Source of the DNA: Polaribacter sp. Hel1_85
GTDB taxonomy: Bacteria > Bacteroidota > Bacteroidia > Flavobacteriales > Flavobacteriaceae
DNA length: 64,000 bases
NCBI RefSeq assembly: GCF_000766795.1
Contig: NZ_JPDS01000001.1
Span: 1,555,001 to 1,619,000, forward strand
Direction of reading: 5' to 3'
Position 1 is the first letter of the stretch. Every line of letters starts with the position of its first letter. Below, piece after piece: positions 27,496-35,671 of the stretch. The notes below the pieces were generated by a model. It saw only the letters and a list, made by a program, of their open reading frames with translations, was not told where the DNA came from and made no database searches. A program made the position numbers and the translations under genes.

Positions 27496-27626
27496 AATGG
27501 TATTCAAATAACGCAAATTATTTATAGATATTTTAGTTCTTATAAAGATAAATTATACTAAATTTAAAATGCAATCGTTTATTAAATTGTGAGAAGAAAA
27601 ATGAAGCGTTAAAATTAGCAATTTAC

Positions 27627-27656
27627 TTGTTTGAAAGTATAATTATTGTAAATTGC
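27627..27656 (+). promoter_or_regulatory. candidate gldJ promoter
   Basis: TTG at 27627-27629 is followed after exactly 19 bases by TAAATTGC (27649-27656), which matches TAnnTTTG at all but the last two positions. It lies 41 nt before the gldJ start in the porU-gldJ divergent region. Confidence 0.35.
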
Positions 27657-27697
27657 ATCGCTATAATAAAAACCCTAAACTAATTTTTAATTAGGAA

Positions 27698-29359
27698 ATG
27701 AGAAACGTATTTAAAATATCTTTAGTTGTACTATCAATCTTAGCGTTAGCTAGCTGTAGTAAAACAACTTCAGGAAGTTCGACACTTACAGGATTACCTT
27801 TTAATAATCCTAAATATAATAATTTTATAAGAGGGAATGCAACTGCTGGTCAAGAAATTCCTTTAGGAATGATTGCTATTGAGGGGGGTTCTTTTACAAT
27901 GGGACAAGTACAAGATGACGTGATGTTTGATTGGAACACAACTCCAAAAAAGATGCATATTCGTTCTTTCTTTATGGATGAAACAGAAGTTACAAACTCT
28001 GAATACTTTTTATATGTACAATATATTAAAGATGTTTTTCCTCCATCAGAAGAAAAATATAAACATATATACAATTCTGTTCTACCAGATACTTTAGTAT
28101 GGAGAAAAAGTTTAGGAAACACAGATATTTTATCTGAAAATTACTTAAGACATCCTGCTTATGCAGATTACCCTGTGGTTGGTGTTAGCTGGTTACAAGC
28201 AAATCAATATTGTAAATGGCGTACTGATGCTGTAAACTTAAAGAAATTAATAGATAAAGGGTATATCAAAAATATTTTTGATAATGATACTATTAGAAAC
28301 TTTTTTGATACAGACGTTTTCTTAGCAGATTCTGATAAACTTTTTGATGGTGACACAACTGTATATAAAAGAGGAATTAGAACTAGAGGTTCTGTAAGAG
28401 GTGCTAAAGGATCTTTTGAAGGAAGAAAAATTACGCAAGCTGATGGTGTTTTAAGTCAGAAATTTAGATTACCAACTGAAGCAGAATGGGAATTTGCCGC
28501 AAAAGCAAACATTGAAAATAGAGAATACAACAATGTTAGAGGTAGAAAAAAATATGCTTGGAATGGTAAATACTCTAGAGAAACAGAAAAAAGATTTAGA
28601 GGTGATCAATTAGCAAACTTTAAACAAGGTAAAGGTGAATATAGTGGTTTATCTGGCTGGAGTTCTGATGGTTCTGATATTCCTATTCGAGTAAAATCTT
28701 ATCCTCCAAATGGATTTGGGTTGTATGATATGTCTGGTAATGTTGCAGAATGGGTAGCTGATGTTTATAGACCGATTATAGATAATGAAGCAAATGACTT
28801 CAATTATTTTAGAGGAAATGTGTTTACTAAAAAAATGATTGATGAAAACGGAAAAGTTGTAATTGCTGACGGTTCTGCTGGATCTGAAGTAGAATATGAC
28901 ACATTACCTAATGGTAAAATAATTCCCAAACAATTACCTGGAAGTATTAAGTACATTCCAATTACAAAAGATGATGTAACTTTAAGAAGAAACTTTACGG
29001 TTTCTAACAATACTGATATTGGAGATGGTGATTTAAATTCTTCGAGATTTTATGAAGATGATGAAGAACAGTTTGGATCTAGACCAAGTATGTACAATTC
29101 TCCAAGAAAACCAAGTACTGAAATAGATCCTGAAACAGGAAGAGAAATTTTAGTAAATGACGCTAAAAAAAGAACTACATTAATTAGTAATAGAACAAGA
29201 GTATATAAAGGTGGTGCTTGGTCTGATAGAGAATATTGGTTAGATCCTGCTCAAAGAAGATATTTACCAGAATACATGGCAACTAACTTTATAGGGTTTA
29301 GATGTGTTACTGATAAAGTAGGACCAATGACTTACAAGAAAAGAAAAGCTAGAAATTAA
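27698..29359 (+). CDS. gldJ: gliding motility lipoprotein GldJ
   Basis: A 553-residue lipoprotein with a lipobox LALASC (cysteine at residue 20) and an FGE-sulfatase (formylglycine-generating enzyme-like) fold. Marks are GMIAIEGGSFTMGQ, VGVSWLQANQYCKWR, RLPTEAEWEFAAKAN, FGLYDMSGNVAEWVADVYRP, YKGGAWSDREYWLDPAQR and a final FIGFRCV. GldJ lies in the periplasm or outer membrane, forms helical tracks, and is needed for gliding and for type IX secretion through GldK stability. The insertion between the FGE halves is usual for GldJ. murF follows after a terminator. Confidence 0.94.
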   Translation: MRNVFKISLVVLSILALASCSKTTSGSSTLTGLPFNNPKYNNFIRGNATAGQEIPLGMIAIEGGSFTMGQVQDDVMFDWNTTPKKMHIRSFFMDETEVTNSEYFLYVQYIKDVFPPSEEKYKHIYNSVLPDTLVWRKSLGNTDILSENYLRHPAYADYPVVGVSWLQANQYCKWRTDAVNLKKLIDKGYIKNIFDNDTIRNFFDTDVFLADSDKLFDGDTTVYKRGIRTRGSVRGAKGSFEGRKITQADGVLSQKFRLPTEAEWEFAAKANIENREYNNVRGRKKYAWNGKYSRETEKRFRGDQLANFKQGKGEYSGLSGWSSDGSDIPIRVKSYPPNGFGLYDMSGNVAEWVADVYRPIIDNEANDFNYFRGNVFTKKMIDENGKVVIADGSAGSEVEYDTLPNGKIIPKQLPGSIKYIPITKDDVTLRRNFTVSNNTDIGDGDLNSSRFYEDDEEQFGSRPSMYNSPRKPSTEIDPETGREILVNDAKKRTTLISNRTRVYKGGAWSDREYWLDPAQRRYLPEYMATNFIGFRCVTDKVGPMTYKKRKARN

Positions 29360-29386
29360 AAATACTTTTTATTTCAAAAAAACTTG

Positions 29387-29421
29387 ACCTCTCTGTATGA
29401 TTTACAGTGAGGTTTTTTTTA
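29387..29421 (+). terminator. intrinsic terminator between gldJ and murF
   Basis: ACCTC-T-CTGTA (29387-29397) pairs with TACAG-T-GAGGT (29403-29413) with one mismatch, followed by an eight-T run. It ends 11 nt before the murF ATG and may be partial, letting some transcription continue. Confidence 0.75.
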
Positions 29422-29431
29422 TTTTTAAAAA

Positions 29432-30688
29432 ATGAAGATTAAAGACATTTACAAATTATATGCTAATCATTTTCTTGTTGATACAGACACTAGAAAAATT
29501 AGAAAAAACACTATTTTTTTCGCTTTAAAAGGCGATAATTTTAATGGAAATAAGTTTGCAGAAAAAGCACTTGAACTTGGAGCTATTTATGCAATTGTTG
29601 ATGAAATAGCATATTGCACACATCCTCATATTATTTTAGTTGATAATGTTTTAGAAACACTACAAAAATTAGCTAATTATCACAGAAATATTCTAAAAAC
29701 AACAATTATTGGATTAACTGGTAGTAATGGAAAAACAACTACTAAAGAGTTGATAAATGCTGTTTTATCGAAAAAACATAAAACTACAGCAACAGTCGGG
29801 AATTTGAATAATCATATTGGAGTTCCTCTTACTTTACTTTCAATGACACCAGAAACTGAAATAGGAATTGTAGAAATGGGAGCAAATCATCAAAAAGAAA
29901 TTGCTTTTTTATGTTCACTTTGTGAACCCGATTTTGGTTATATAACTAATTTTGGAAAAGCGCATTTAGAAGGTTTTGGAGGAATTGAAGGAGTTATCCA
30001 AGGGAAAAGTGAATTGTATACTTATTTAGAAAACAATAATAAAACTGCATTTATTAATCCAGAAGATCCTATTCAAGTTGAAAAAACAAAAAGAATAAAT
30101 AACAAACCTTTCTGTGCTAGTTTAAAATTTATTGAAGTAAATCCATTTGTAAAATTATCTTTTAATACTAACATCATACAAAGTAATCTAATAGGGAAAT
30201 ACAACTATACAAATATAGCTATTGCATGTACAATTGGTAATCATTTTAAGGTTTCTGATTCAGATGTTAAAAGTACTATAGAAGAATATGTCCCTAATAA
30301 CAATCGTTCTCAAATTATCAAAAAAAAATCTAATCGAATTATTTTAGATGCTTACAATGCAAATCCTTCAAGTATGAAAGCTGCATTAGAAAATTTTGAA
30401 TCAATTAATGCAGAATTTAAGACCGTTATTTTAGGTGATATGTTTGAATTAGGAGAAACAAGTATAGAAGAACACAAAGCTGTTATTAATTTAGTCAAAA
30501 AACTAGGTTTTAATACTACTTATTTTGTGGGTGAAAACTTTTATCAAACTAAAACAAAACACCATCTATTTAGAACGTATGAAGACTTATTAATGCATCT
30601 AAAAAACAATCCTCTTAAACATCAATCAATTCTGATTAAAGGTTCAAGAGGAATGCGCTTAGAAAGACTTTTAGATATTATTATTTAA
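29432..30688 (+). CDS. murF: UDP-N-acetylmuramoyl-tripeptide--D-alanyl-D-alanine ligase
   Basis: A 418-residue Mur ligase that adds D-Ala-D-Ala to the UDP-MurNAc-tripeptide, the last cytoplasmic step of the peptidoglycan precursor. The ATP-binding motif is GLTGSNGKTTTKEL (about 92-105). Central-domain marks are GIVEMGANHQKEI, ITNFGKAHLEGFGG, and later LDAYNANPSSMKAALENF and LGDMFELGETSIEEH. The gene order gldJ-murF is, to my knowledge, common in Flavobacteriaceae. Its stop codon overlaps the end of the opposite-strand kinase gene by 4 bases. Confidence 0.94.
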   Translation: MKIKDIYKLYANHFLVDTDTRKIRKNTIFFALKGDNFNGNKFAEKALELGAIYAIVDEIAYCTHPHIILVDNVLETLQKLANYHRNILKTTIIGLTGSNGKTTTKELINAVLSKKHKTTATVGNLNNHIGVPLTLLSMTPETEIGIVEMGANHQKEIAFLCSLCEPDFGYITNFGKAHLEGFGGIEGVIQGKSELYTYLENNNKTAFINPEDPIQVEKTKRINNKPFCASLKFIEVNPFVKLSFNTNIIQSNLIGKYNYTNIAIACTIGNHFKVSDSDVKSTIEEYVPNNNRSQIIKKKSNRIILDAYNANPSSMKAALENFESINAEFKTVILGDMFELGETSIEEHKAVINLVKKLGFNTTYFVGENFYQTKTKHHLFRTYEDLLMHLKNNPLKHQSILIKGSRGMRLERLLDIII

Positions 30689-31533
30689 ATATTATTCTTA
30701 TGATATTCTAATAAATTATCAATTGGTCTTTGTATTACATCAGTAATGACTAAATCGTTCTTTTTAGCAATATTTTCTAAAATATCTCTAAAATAATGTG
30801 CAATTGAACCTATAAAGTAAATTGGAGTATCAGCCGTTTTATTGTAAGGTAAGACTCTATATTTAAAAAATTCTTGGAATCCTTTTTTAATTATTTTCTT
30901 AATATACTTATCTTCTTTAAAATCAAACATAAATTTTGCAAAAGAAGCTAAATACATATTAGGGTTTGGTTCCCTATACAAGTTTTTCTTAATATAATCT
31001 GGATCTAAATCAAACTCTTCATTAAATTTTTCTGCAATTCTACTTGGCATTTTATGATAGTAATAGTCTATAATAAGTTTTTTTCCAAAGTAATTACCAC
31101 TAGCTTCATCCATTAAAATATATCCAAGAGAAGCAACTAACATCTCCATATTTTCACCATCATAATAACAACTATTAGAACCTGTTCCTAAAATACAAAC
31201 TAAAGCTGGCTCTTTACCTGTTGCAGCATAAACAGCTGCTAACATATCTTCAGAAATAAATATTTTTGCATTTACAAAAATTGATTCTAAAATCGTTTTT
31301 AAAATCTGAATAGGTTTGGGTGTACCACAACCAGCACCATAAAAATGAATTTCCGATACATCTTCTTTTATATTAATAAGTTGAAACATATTAATAATTC
31401 TATTATACAATTCTTCTTCAGAAACAATAGCAGGATTTAACCCTAAAGTCCTTACTCTAAATTCTTCTTCTTTATCACTATTTATAGCAATCCAATCTGC
31501 CTTTGTAGAACCTCCATCTGCAATTAAAATCAT
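30685..31533 (-). CDS. N-acetylglucosamine kinase-like BadF/BadG family ATPase
   Basis: A 282-residue sugar kinase of the ASKHA fold (BcrAD/BadFG family). The phosphate-1 motif is MILIADGGSTKADW at the N-terminus; CILGTGSNSCYY and LMDEASGNYFGKKLI are phosphate-2 and adenosine-type motifs. Homologs are annotated as N-acetylglucosamine kinase and would recycle amino sugars. I use the ATG at 31533; the frame extends 69 nt upstream but that stretch lies across a good promoter. Convergent with murF (4-nt overlap). Confidence 0.85.
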   Translation of the reverse strand: MILIADGGSTKADWIAINSDKEEEFRVRTLGLNPAIVSEEELYNRIINMFQLINIKEDVSEIHFYGAGCGTPKPIQILKTILESIFVNAKIFISEDMLAAVYAATGKEPALVCILGTGSNSCYYDGENMEMLVASLGYILMDEASGNYFGKKLIIDYYYHKMPSRIAEKFNEEFDLDPDYIKKNLYREPNPNMYLASFAKFMFDFKEDKYIKKIIKKGFQEFFKYRVLPYNKTADTPIYFIGSIAHYFRDILENIAKKNDLVITDVIQRPIDNLLEYHKNNI

Positions 31534-31553
31534 AATTCTGTTTATTTTGTACT

Positions 31554-31584
31554 CAAAGATATTATAAGTATAATTCATATACAA
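31554..31584 (-). promoter_or_regulatory. promoter of the kinase gene (TTG-N20-TATCTTTG)
   Basis: On the minus strand TTG (31584-31582) is followed after 20 bases by TATCTTTG (31561-31554), a full match to the Bacteroidota housekeeping consensus. The -7 box ends 20 nt before the ATG at 31533, which also supports that start codon. Confidence 0.6.
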
Positions 31585-31667
31585 TAGCAAATGAATCTTC
31601 AATCGTTTTCGTATTTAATATTTTATTCTGAACAATAATAAGAATTAAAAAATGCTTTAAATTATTG

Positions 31668-31675
31668 TAAATTTG
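31668..31675 (+). promoter_or_regulatory. candidate -7 box for the PHP phosphatase gene (TAAATTTG)
   Basis: TAAATTTG matches TAnnTTTG and ends 15 nt before the ATG at 31691. No TTG lies at the ideal -33 distance. Confidence 0.4.
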
Positions 31676-31690
31676 TATTAAATTAATAAT

Positions 31691-32428
31691 ATGATTTTTT
31701 TTAAGAAAAAGGACATCCCTTTAATTGAATTCTTTCCAGAAGGTTTTGTTGATATACATTCTCATTTATTACCTGGAATTGATGATGGAGCAAAAAATTT
31801 AGACAACTCAATTGAGTTAATTTTAAAAATGCGTTCTTATGGTATTAAGAATTTTATAACTACACCTCATGTTTTAGGAGATGTTTATCCCAATTCCTCA
31901 AATACAATAAAAGAAAAACTACAGGAAGTAAAAGAAGAACTTATAAAAAGGAATATTAAAGATGTATCTATTGAAGCTGCTGCAGAATATATGATGGATG
32001 AGCAGTTTTCTGAACTTTTAGAAAAAGATGATATCCTGACTTTAAAAGATAATTTTGTTCTTGTAGAAATGTCTTATTTCAGTGCTCCAATTAATATATA
32101 CGATATCTTATTTGAAATACAATTAAAAGGATACAAACCTATTTTAGCTCATCCTGAACGATACAATTTTTATCATAATGATATTAATCATTATCATAAA
32201 CTTAAAAAAGCTGGATGTTTATTTCAATTAAACCTATTATCTCTTACTGAACAATATGGAAAAGGTGTTCAAAAAATTTCTGAAAAACTATTAAAAGAGA
32301 ATTTTTATGACTTTGTTGGTACAGATACTCATCATCATAATCATTTAGACCTTCTGAAGAAAATTAGTACTAAAAAGAATTTAGAAAAAATCAACCATCT
32401 TTTAGATAACAATAAAAAGTTCTTATAA
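31691..32428 (+). CDS. PHP-type capsule tyrosine phosphatase (CpsB/YwqE family)
   Basis: A 245-residue metal-dependent protein-tyrosine phosphatase. PHP-domain metal motifs are visible: DIHSHLLPGIDDGA (H23, H25), TTPHV, LAHPERY and a C-terminal FVGTDTHHHNH. In Firmicutes and Bacteroidota such enzymes dephosphorylate the Wzc/CapB tyrosine kinase and so set polymer length and export. The gene converges on wzc across a shared terminator, so the kinase and its likely phosphatase are neighbours on opposite strands. Confidence 0.92.
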   Translation: MIFFKKKDIPLIEFFPEGFVDIHSHLLPGIDDGAKNLDNSIELILKMRSYGIKNFITTPHVLGDVYPNSSNTIKEKLQEVKEELIKRNIKDVSIEAAAEYMMDEQFSELLEKDDILTLKDNFVLVEMSYFSAPINIYDILFEIQLKGYKPILAHPERYNFYHNDINHYHKLKKAGCLFQLNLLSLTEQYGKGVQKISEKLLKENFYDFVGTDTHHHNHLDLLKKISTKKNLEKINHLLDNNKKFL

Positions 32429-32460
32429 AATAAAAGCATCCAAATGGATGCTTTTATTTT
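32427..32460. terminator. bidirectional terminator between phosphatase and wzc
   Basis: AAAATAAAAGCATCC (32427-32441) and GGATGCTTTTATTTT (32446-32460) form a perfect 15-bp stem with an AAAT loop. A- and T-runs on both sides let it stop both convergent transcripts. It overlaps the last bases of the phosphatase gene and abuts the wzc stop codon. Confidence 0.92.
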
Positions 32461-34845
32461 TTAACTTAAAATTCTTTTATACCATGGTTTTTTAACCTGT
32501 TCTATGTATCCATTTCCATAACCGTAACCATATCCATATCCATAACCTTTTTTCATATCTGTATCATTCAAAACAATAGCCATATTTGGTAATTTTTTTT
32601 CGTTATATAGAGTCTGAGGTATATTCAGCATTCGTTTATCTAAGTAATTTGCTCTTGTAACATACATAAACATATTTGCATACTTAGCAACTAACAAAGT
32701 ATCGGTAACTAAATTTACAGGTGCTGTGTCAACAATAATAAAATCATAGTCCTTTTTTACTTCATCAAACAACTCTTTAACTTTAGCACTAAGTAATAAT
32801 TCTGCAGGATTTGGAGGAATAACACCAGAAGAAATAATATCTAATCCTTTAATTTCAGGAATTGTAAATTTTACATCATCCAAAGAAATATTGTCATTCG
32901 TTATAAAATTTGTAATCCCTTTTCGTTCAGAAATACCTAGATATTCAGTAACTTTTGGAGCTCTAAGATCCATACCCAATAACAAAACTTTTTTATTTGA
33001 TAAAGATAGTGCTGCAGCTAGGTTAATGGATATAAATGATTTCCCTTCACCACTTGTTGTTGAAGTAATAAAAATTGTCTTACCTAGGTCATTGTCATTA
33101 TTAGGTAACATAAAATCTAAATTAGTTCTTATCAAACGGAAAGCTTCCGCAGTACTTGTTCTTGAATCGTTTCCTATAACGATTTTATCATTTGTTTCAG
33201 AATGAGGTACATCTCCAATGAAAGGTAAAGTTGTTAAATCTTCAATATCTTTTCTAGAATGAATTTTTGTGTCTAAAAGATTTTTAAGATAGATAATAAT
33301 AAATGGAATTAACAAACCTAAAATTAAAGCTGCTAGGTAAACGATTTTCCTTTTTGGAGAAACCGGAATACTAGAACCATATGCAACATCAATTATCTTA
33401 GCATTAGGAACAGTTACTGCTAAAGAAATTGCTGTTTCTTCTTTTTTCTTTAATAAATATGAAAAAAGTTCTGAATAAATTTCTCTTTGCCTTTCAATAT
33501 CAATCATTCCCCTTTCTATTAAAGGAATATTGACTATTTTTGAAGTTACTTTGTTTCCTTCAATATTAAGTTGATATAATTGAATTTCTAATGATTTCTT
33601 TAAATTATCTAAACTTGATAAAAGGTTTCTATTTAAAGTAGTTATCTGACTTTGTACTTCAATCAATTGAGGGTTTTTACTACCAGCTGTCACTAATAAT
33701 TTATTCTTCTTTAATACCAATTCATTATAACTTTCTATAGAAGAAGAGATACTTACATCTGTAAAACCTAGATTAGTTGGTAAAACATCATTTGCTTCAG
33801 ATTCTTTTTTTAATTTTTTTTGAATCCAATTAGCTAAACTTAATTGACTCTGTATTTCTACAATTTTTTTATTATTAAATGAAACTTCTTGTAAAGCCAA
33901 TTCCCCTTCTGATGATAATCCAGAAATTCCAAATTTAGTTTTATAATTTTTAACATCATCCTGAACAGCTGCTAAATCTGCACCAACACTTTTCAAACGA
34001 TCTTCTATAAAATCTTTTGTTTTCTCAGAAACAATATTTTTATCTTTTATTGCGTCTATATTATATTGTTTAACCAATTCATTTAAAATGTCTTCAGATT
34101 TAGATTTCACAGCATCTTGCAAACTAATCTTTAAAACACTAGAGTTTTTATTTGCAGGATTAACACTAATACGCCCCGTATAACTATCAATAACTTTATT
34201 TCTTCCTTTTATGTTAATAAAAACATCCTTTCCCCTAAAGATTTCATTATTCTCTTTAGAATTAGTAATTTTAAACTGACCTATTTCACTATTAATAACC
34301 TCGTTAAAACTAGATGATAAAATAAATTCACCATCAATACTTTTAAATTCAATTTTATTTTTATCTAAAATCGAAACTACAAAAACAGTATCTTTTTCAG
34401 TAAATAAAGCATCCTTCTTTATAAATTCTAAAAATAATGGTGTTTTATTATAAGCTTCGCTTTTCTTTATTCTTCCTTCTAAAAAATAAGAGCTTGTTAA
34501 AGATAATGAATCAACAACATTTCCTATAATCTTACGTGATGTTAAAATTTCAATTTCATTATCTGTATTATTCGAAGAACCACCACCTATAATCCCTAAA
34601 TCTGAAAAAGAAGCTAACTCCGCAGAAATACCAGACTTTTTATTGTCTTTAATCATGATAGAAGTAGATGCATTATATAGAGGTGTCTTGTACCTTAAAT
34701 ATATAAAAGCAAGAACCATTGATAACATCCCACCAATTACGAACCATTTCCAATGAACTAGGTATTTCCCTAATTCCGCTCTAATATCAATAGTATCATT
34801 ATTTTCTACTATTTTGCTAGTAAAATTTTGTTGTTGTTCTTGCAT
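32461..34845 (-). CDS. wzc: polysaccharide co-polymerase and tyrosine autokinase (Wzc)
   Basis: A 794-residue inner-membrane protein. A Wzz domain begins around residue 18 with a first membrane helix (WFVIGGMLSMVLAFIYL). A long periplasmic coiled coil and a second helix near 500 (IVYLAALILGLLIPFIIIYL) follow. The cytoplasmic BY-kinase domain has Walker A TSTTSGEGKSFISINLA, Walker A' LLLGMDLRAPK and Walker B DFIIVDTAPVN. The C-terminal tail GYGYGYGYGYGNGY is the expected tyrosine cluster for autophosphorylation. It controls chain length in Wzy-type capsule export together with Wza. Confidence 0.95.
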   Translation of the reverse strand: MQEQQQNFTSKIVENNDTIDIRAELGKYLVHWKWFVIGGMLSMVLAFIYLRYKTPLYNASTSIMIKDNKKSGISAELASFSDLGIIGGGSSNNTDNEIEILTSRKIIGNVVDSLSLTSSYFLEGRIKKSEAYNKTPLFLEFIKKDALFTEKDTVFVVSILDKNKIEFKSIDGEFILSSSFNEVINSEIGQFKITNSKENNEIFRGKDVFINIKGRNKVIDSYTGRISVNPANKNSSVLKISLQDAVKSKSEDILNELVKQYNIDAIKDKNIVSEKTKDFIEDRLKSVGADLAAVQDDVKNYKTKFGISGLSSEGELALQEVSFNNKKIVEIQSQLSLANWIQKKLKKESEANDVLPTNLGFTDVSISSSIESYNELVLKKNKLLVTAGSKNPQLIEVQSQITTLNRNLLSSLDNLKKSLEIQLYQLNIEGNKVTSKIVNIPLIERGMIDIERQREIYSELFSYLLKKKEETAISLAVTVPNAKIIDVAYGSSIPVSPKRKIVYLAALILGLLIPFIIIYLKNLLDTKIHSRKDIEDLTTLPFIGDVPHSETNDKIVIGNDSRTSTAEAFRLIRTNLDFMLPNNDNDLGKTIFITSTTSGEGKSFISINLAAALSLSNKKVLLLGMDLRAPKVTEYLGISERKGITNFITNDNISLDDVKFTIPEIKGLDIISSGVIPPNPAELLLSAKVKELFDEVKKDYDFIIVDTAPVNLVTDTLLVAKYANMFMYVTRANYLDKRMLNIPQTLYNEKKLPNMAIVLNDTDMKKGYGYGYGYGYGNGYIEQVKKPWYKRILS

Positions 34846-34847
34846 TT

Positions 34848-35627
34848 TTATCTTGTTAAAAGAGAAACAATAGTTATCAATAAGCCTGTTATTGAAATAA
34901 ACAAACTAGTACTAGAGTTAGATGAGGCAGATTGTATTCTTGCATAATTTGGTTCAACATAAACCAAATCATTTTGTTGTAAATAATATACTGGCGAGGT
35001 AAAAATTGCTTTAGATAATAGATTTACCTTATAAACAACTTTTTTCCCTTCTTCTTCTCTATGGACTAAAATCTCATTTCTTTTTCCTGAAATATTTAAA
35101 TCTCCTGCAAGAGCAATTGCTTCTAAAATAGTAATTCGTTCATTTGGCACTGTGTAAGAACCAGGCCTTGAAATATCTCCTAAGATACTTATCTTAAAAT
35201 TAGCTATTTTAATATTAATATTTGGATCCTTTAAATAATCTGGTTCTAACTTTTCTTTTAATAAGTTTATAGCTTCATCTCTTGACAAACCACCTATTTT
35301 TAACTTCCCTAAAATAGGAAAATCTATTTCTCCAACATTGTCAACTAAATAAGTTTGCTGTTGTGCCACACCAATTGCCGAATTAGATGAAGTTGAATAT
35401 GTAACTGCTGCCAAATTAAAAGGCCTTACAGCGTCAGTATCTAATGCTGTAATAGTAATTTGCAACAAATCGTCAGGTTTTATTATAGTTTTGTAACTAT
35501 TGGAAACTTTAGCTTGTTCAATCTCATCATTTTGAAAGTAAACAATATCTTTTTTAGAAACACAAGAGCTTAATTGAAATATTAAAAGGATTAGTAACAA
35601 AAACTTGTTACTAATTTGATTTTTCAT
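34848..35627 (-). CDS. wza: polysaccharide export outer-membrane lipoprotein (Wza-like)
   Basis: A 259-residue lipoprotein; NKFLLLILLIFQLSSC is the signal with lipid cysteine 22. Poly_export and SLBB domains are visible: TIIKPDDLLQITITALDTDA, VGEIDFPILGKLKIGGLSRD, LGDISRPGSYTVPNERITIL and LQQNDLVYVEPN. The last 20 residues are hydrophobic, consistent with a membrane anchor or the amphipathic helix of Wza. I prefer the ATG at 35627; an ATG at 35636 is also possible. It forms the outer-membrane exit of the polymer and lies next to wzc. Confidence 0.9.
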   Translation of the reverse strand: MKNQISNKFLLLILLIFQLSSCVSKKDIVYFQNDEIEQAKVSNSYKTIIKPDDLLQITITALDTDAVRPFNLAAVTYSTSSNSAIGVAQQQTYLVDNVGEIDFPILGKLKIGGLSRDEAINLLKEKLEPDYLKDPNINIKIANFKISILGDISRPGSYTVPNERITILEAIALAGDLNISGKRNEILVHREEEGKKVVYKVNLLSKAIFTSPVYYLQQNDLVYVEPNYARIQSASSNSSTSLFISITGLLITIVSLLTR

Positions 35628-35671
35628 TTTGACCATATTTTTTTTTTTTGCAAAAGTATTATAAAAATTCA

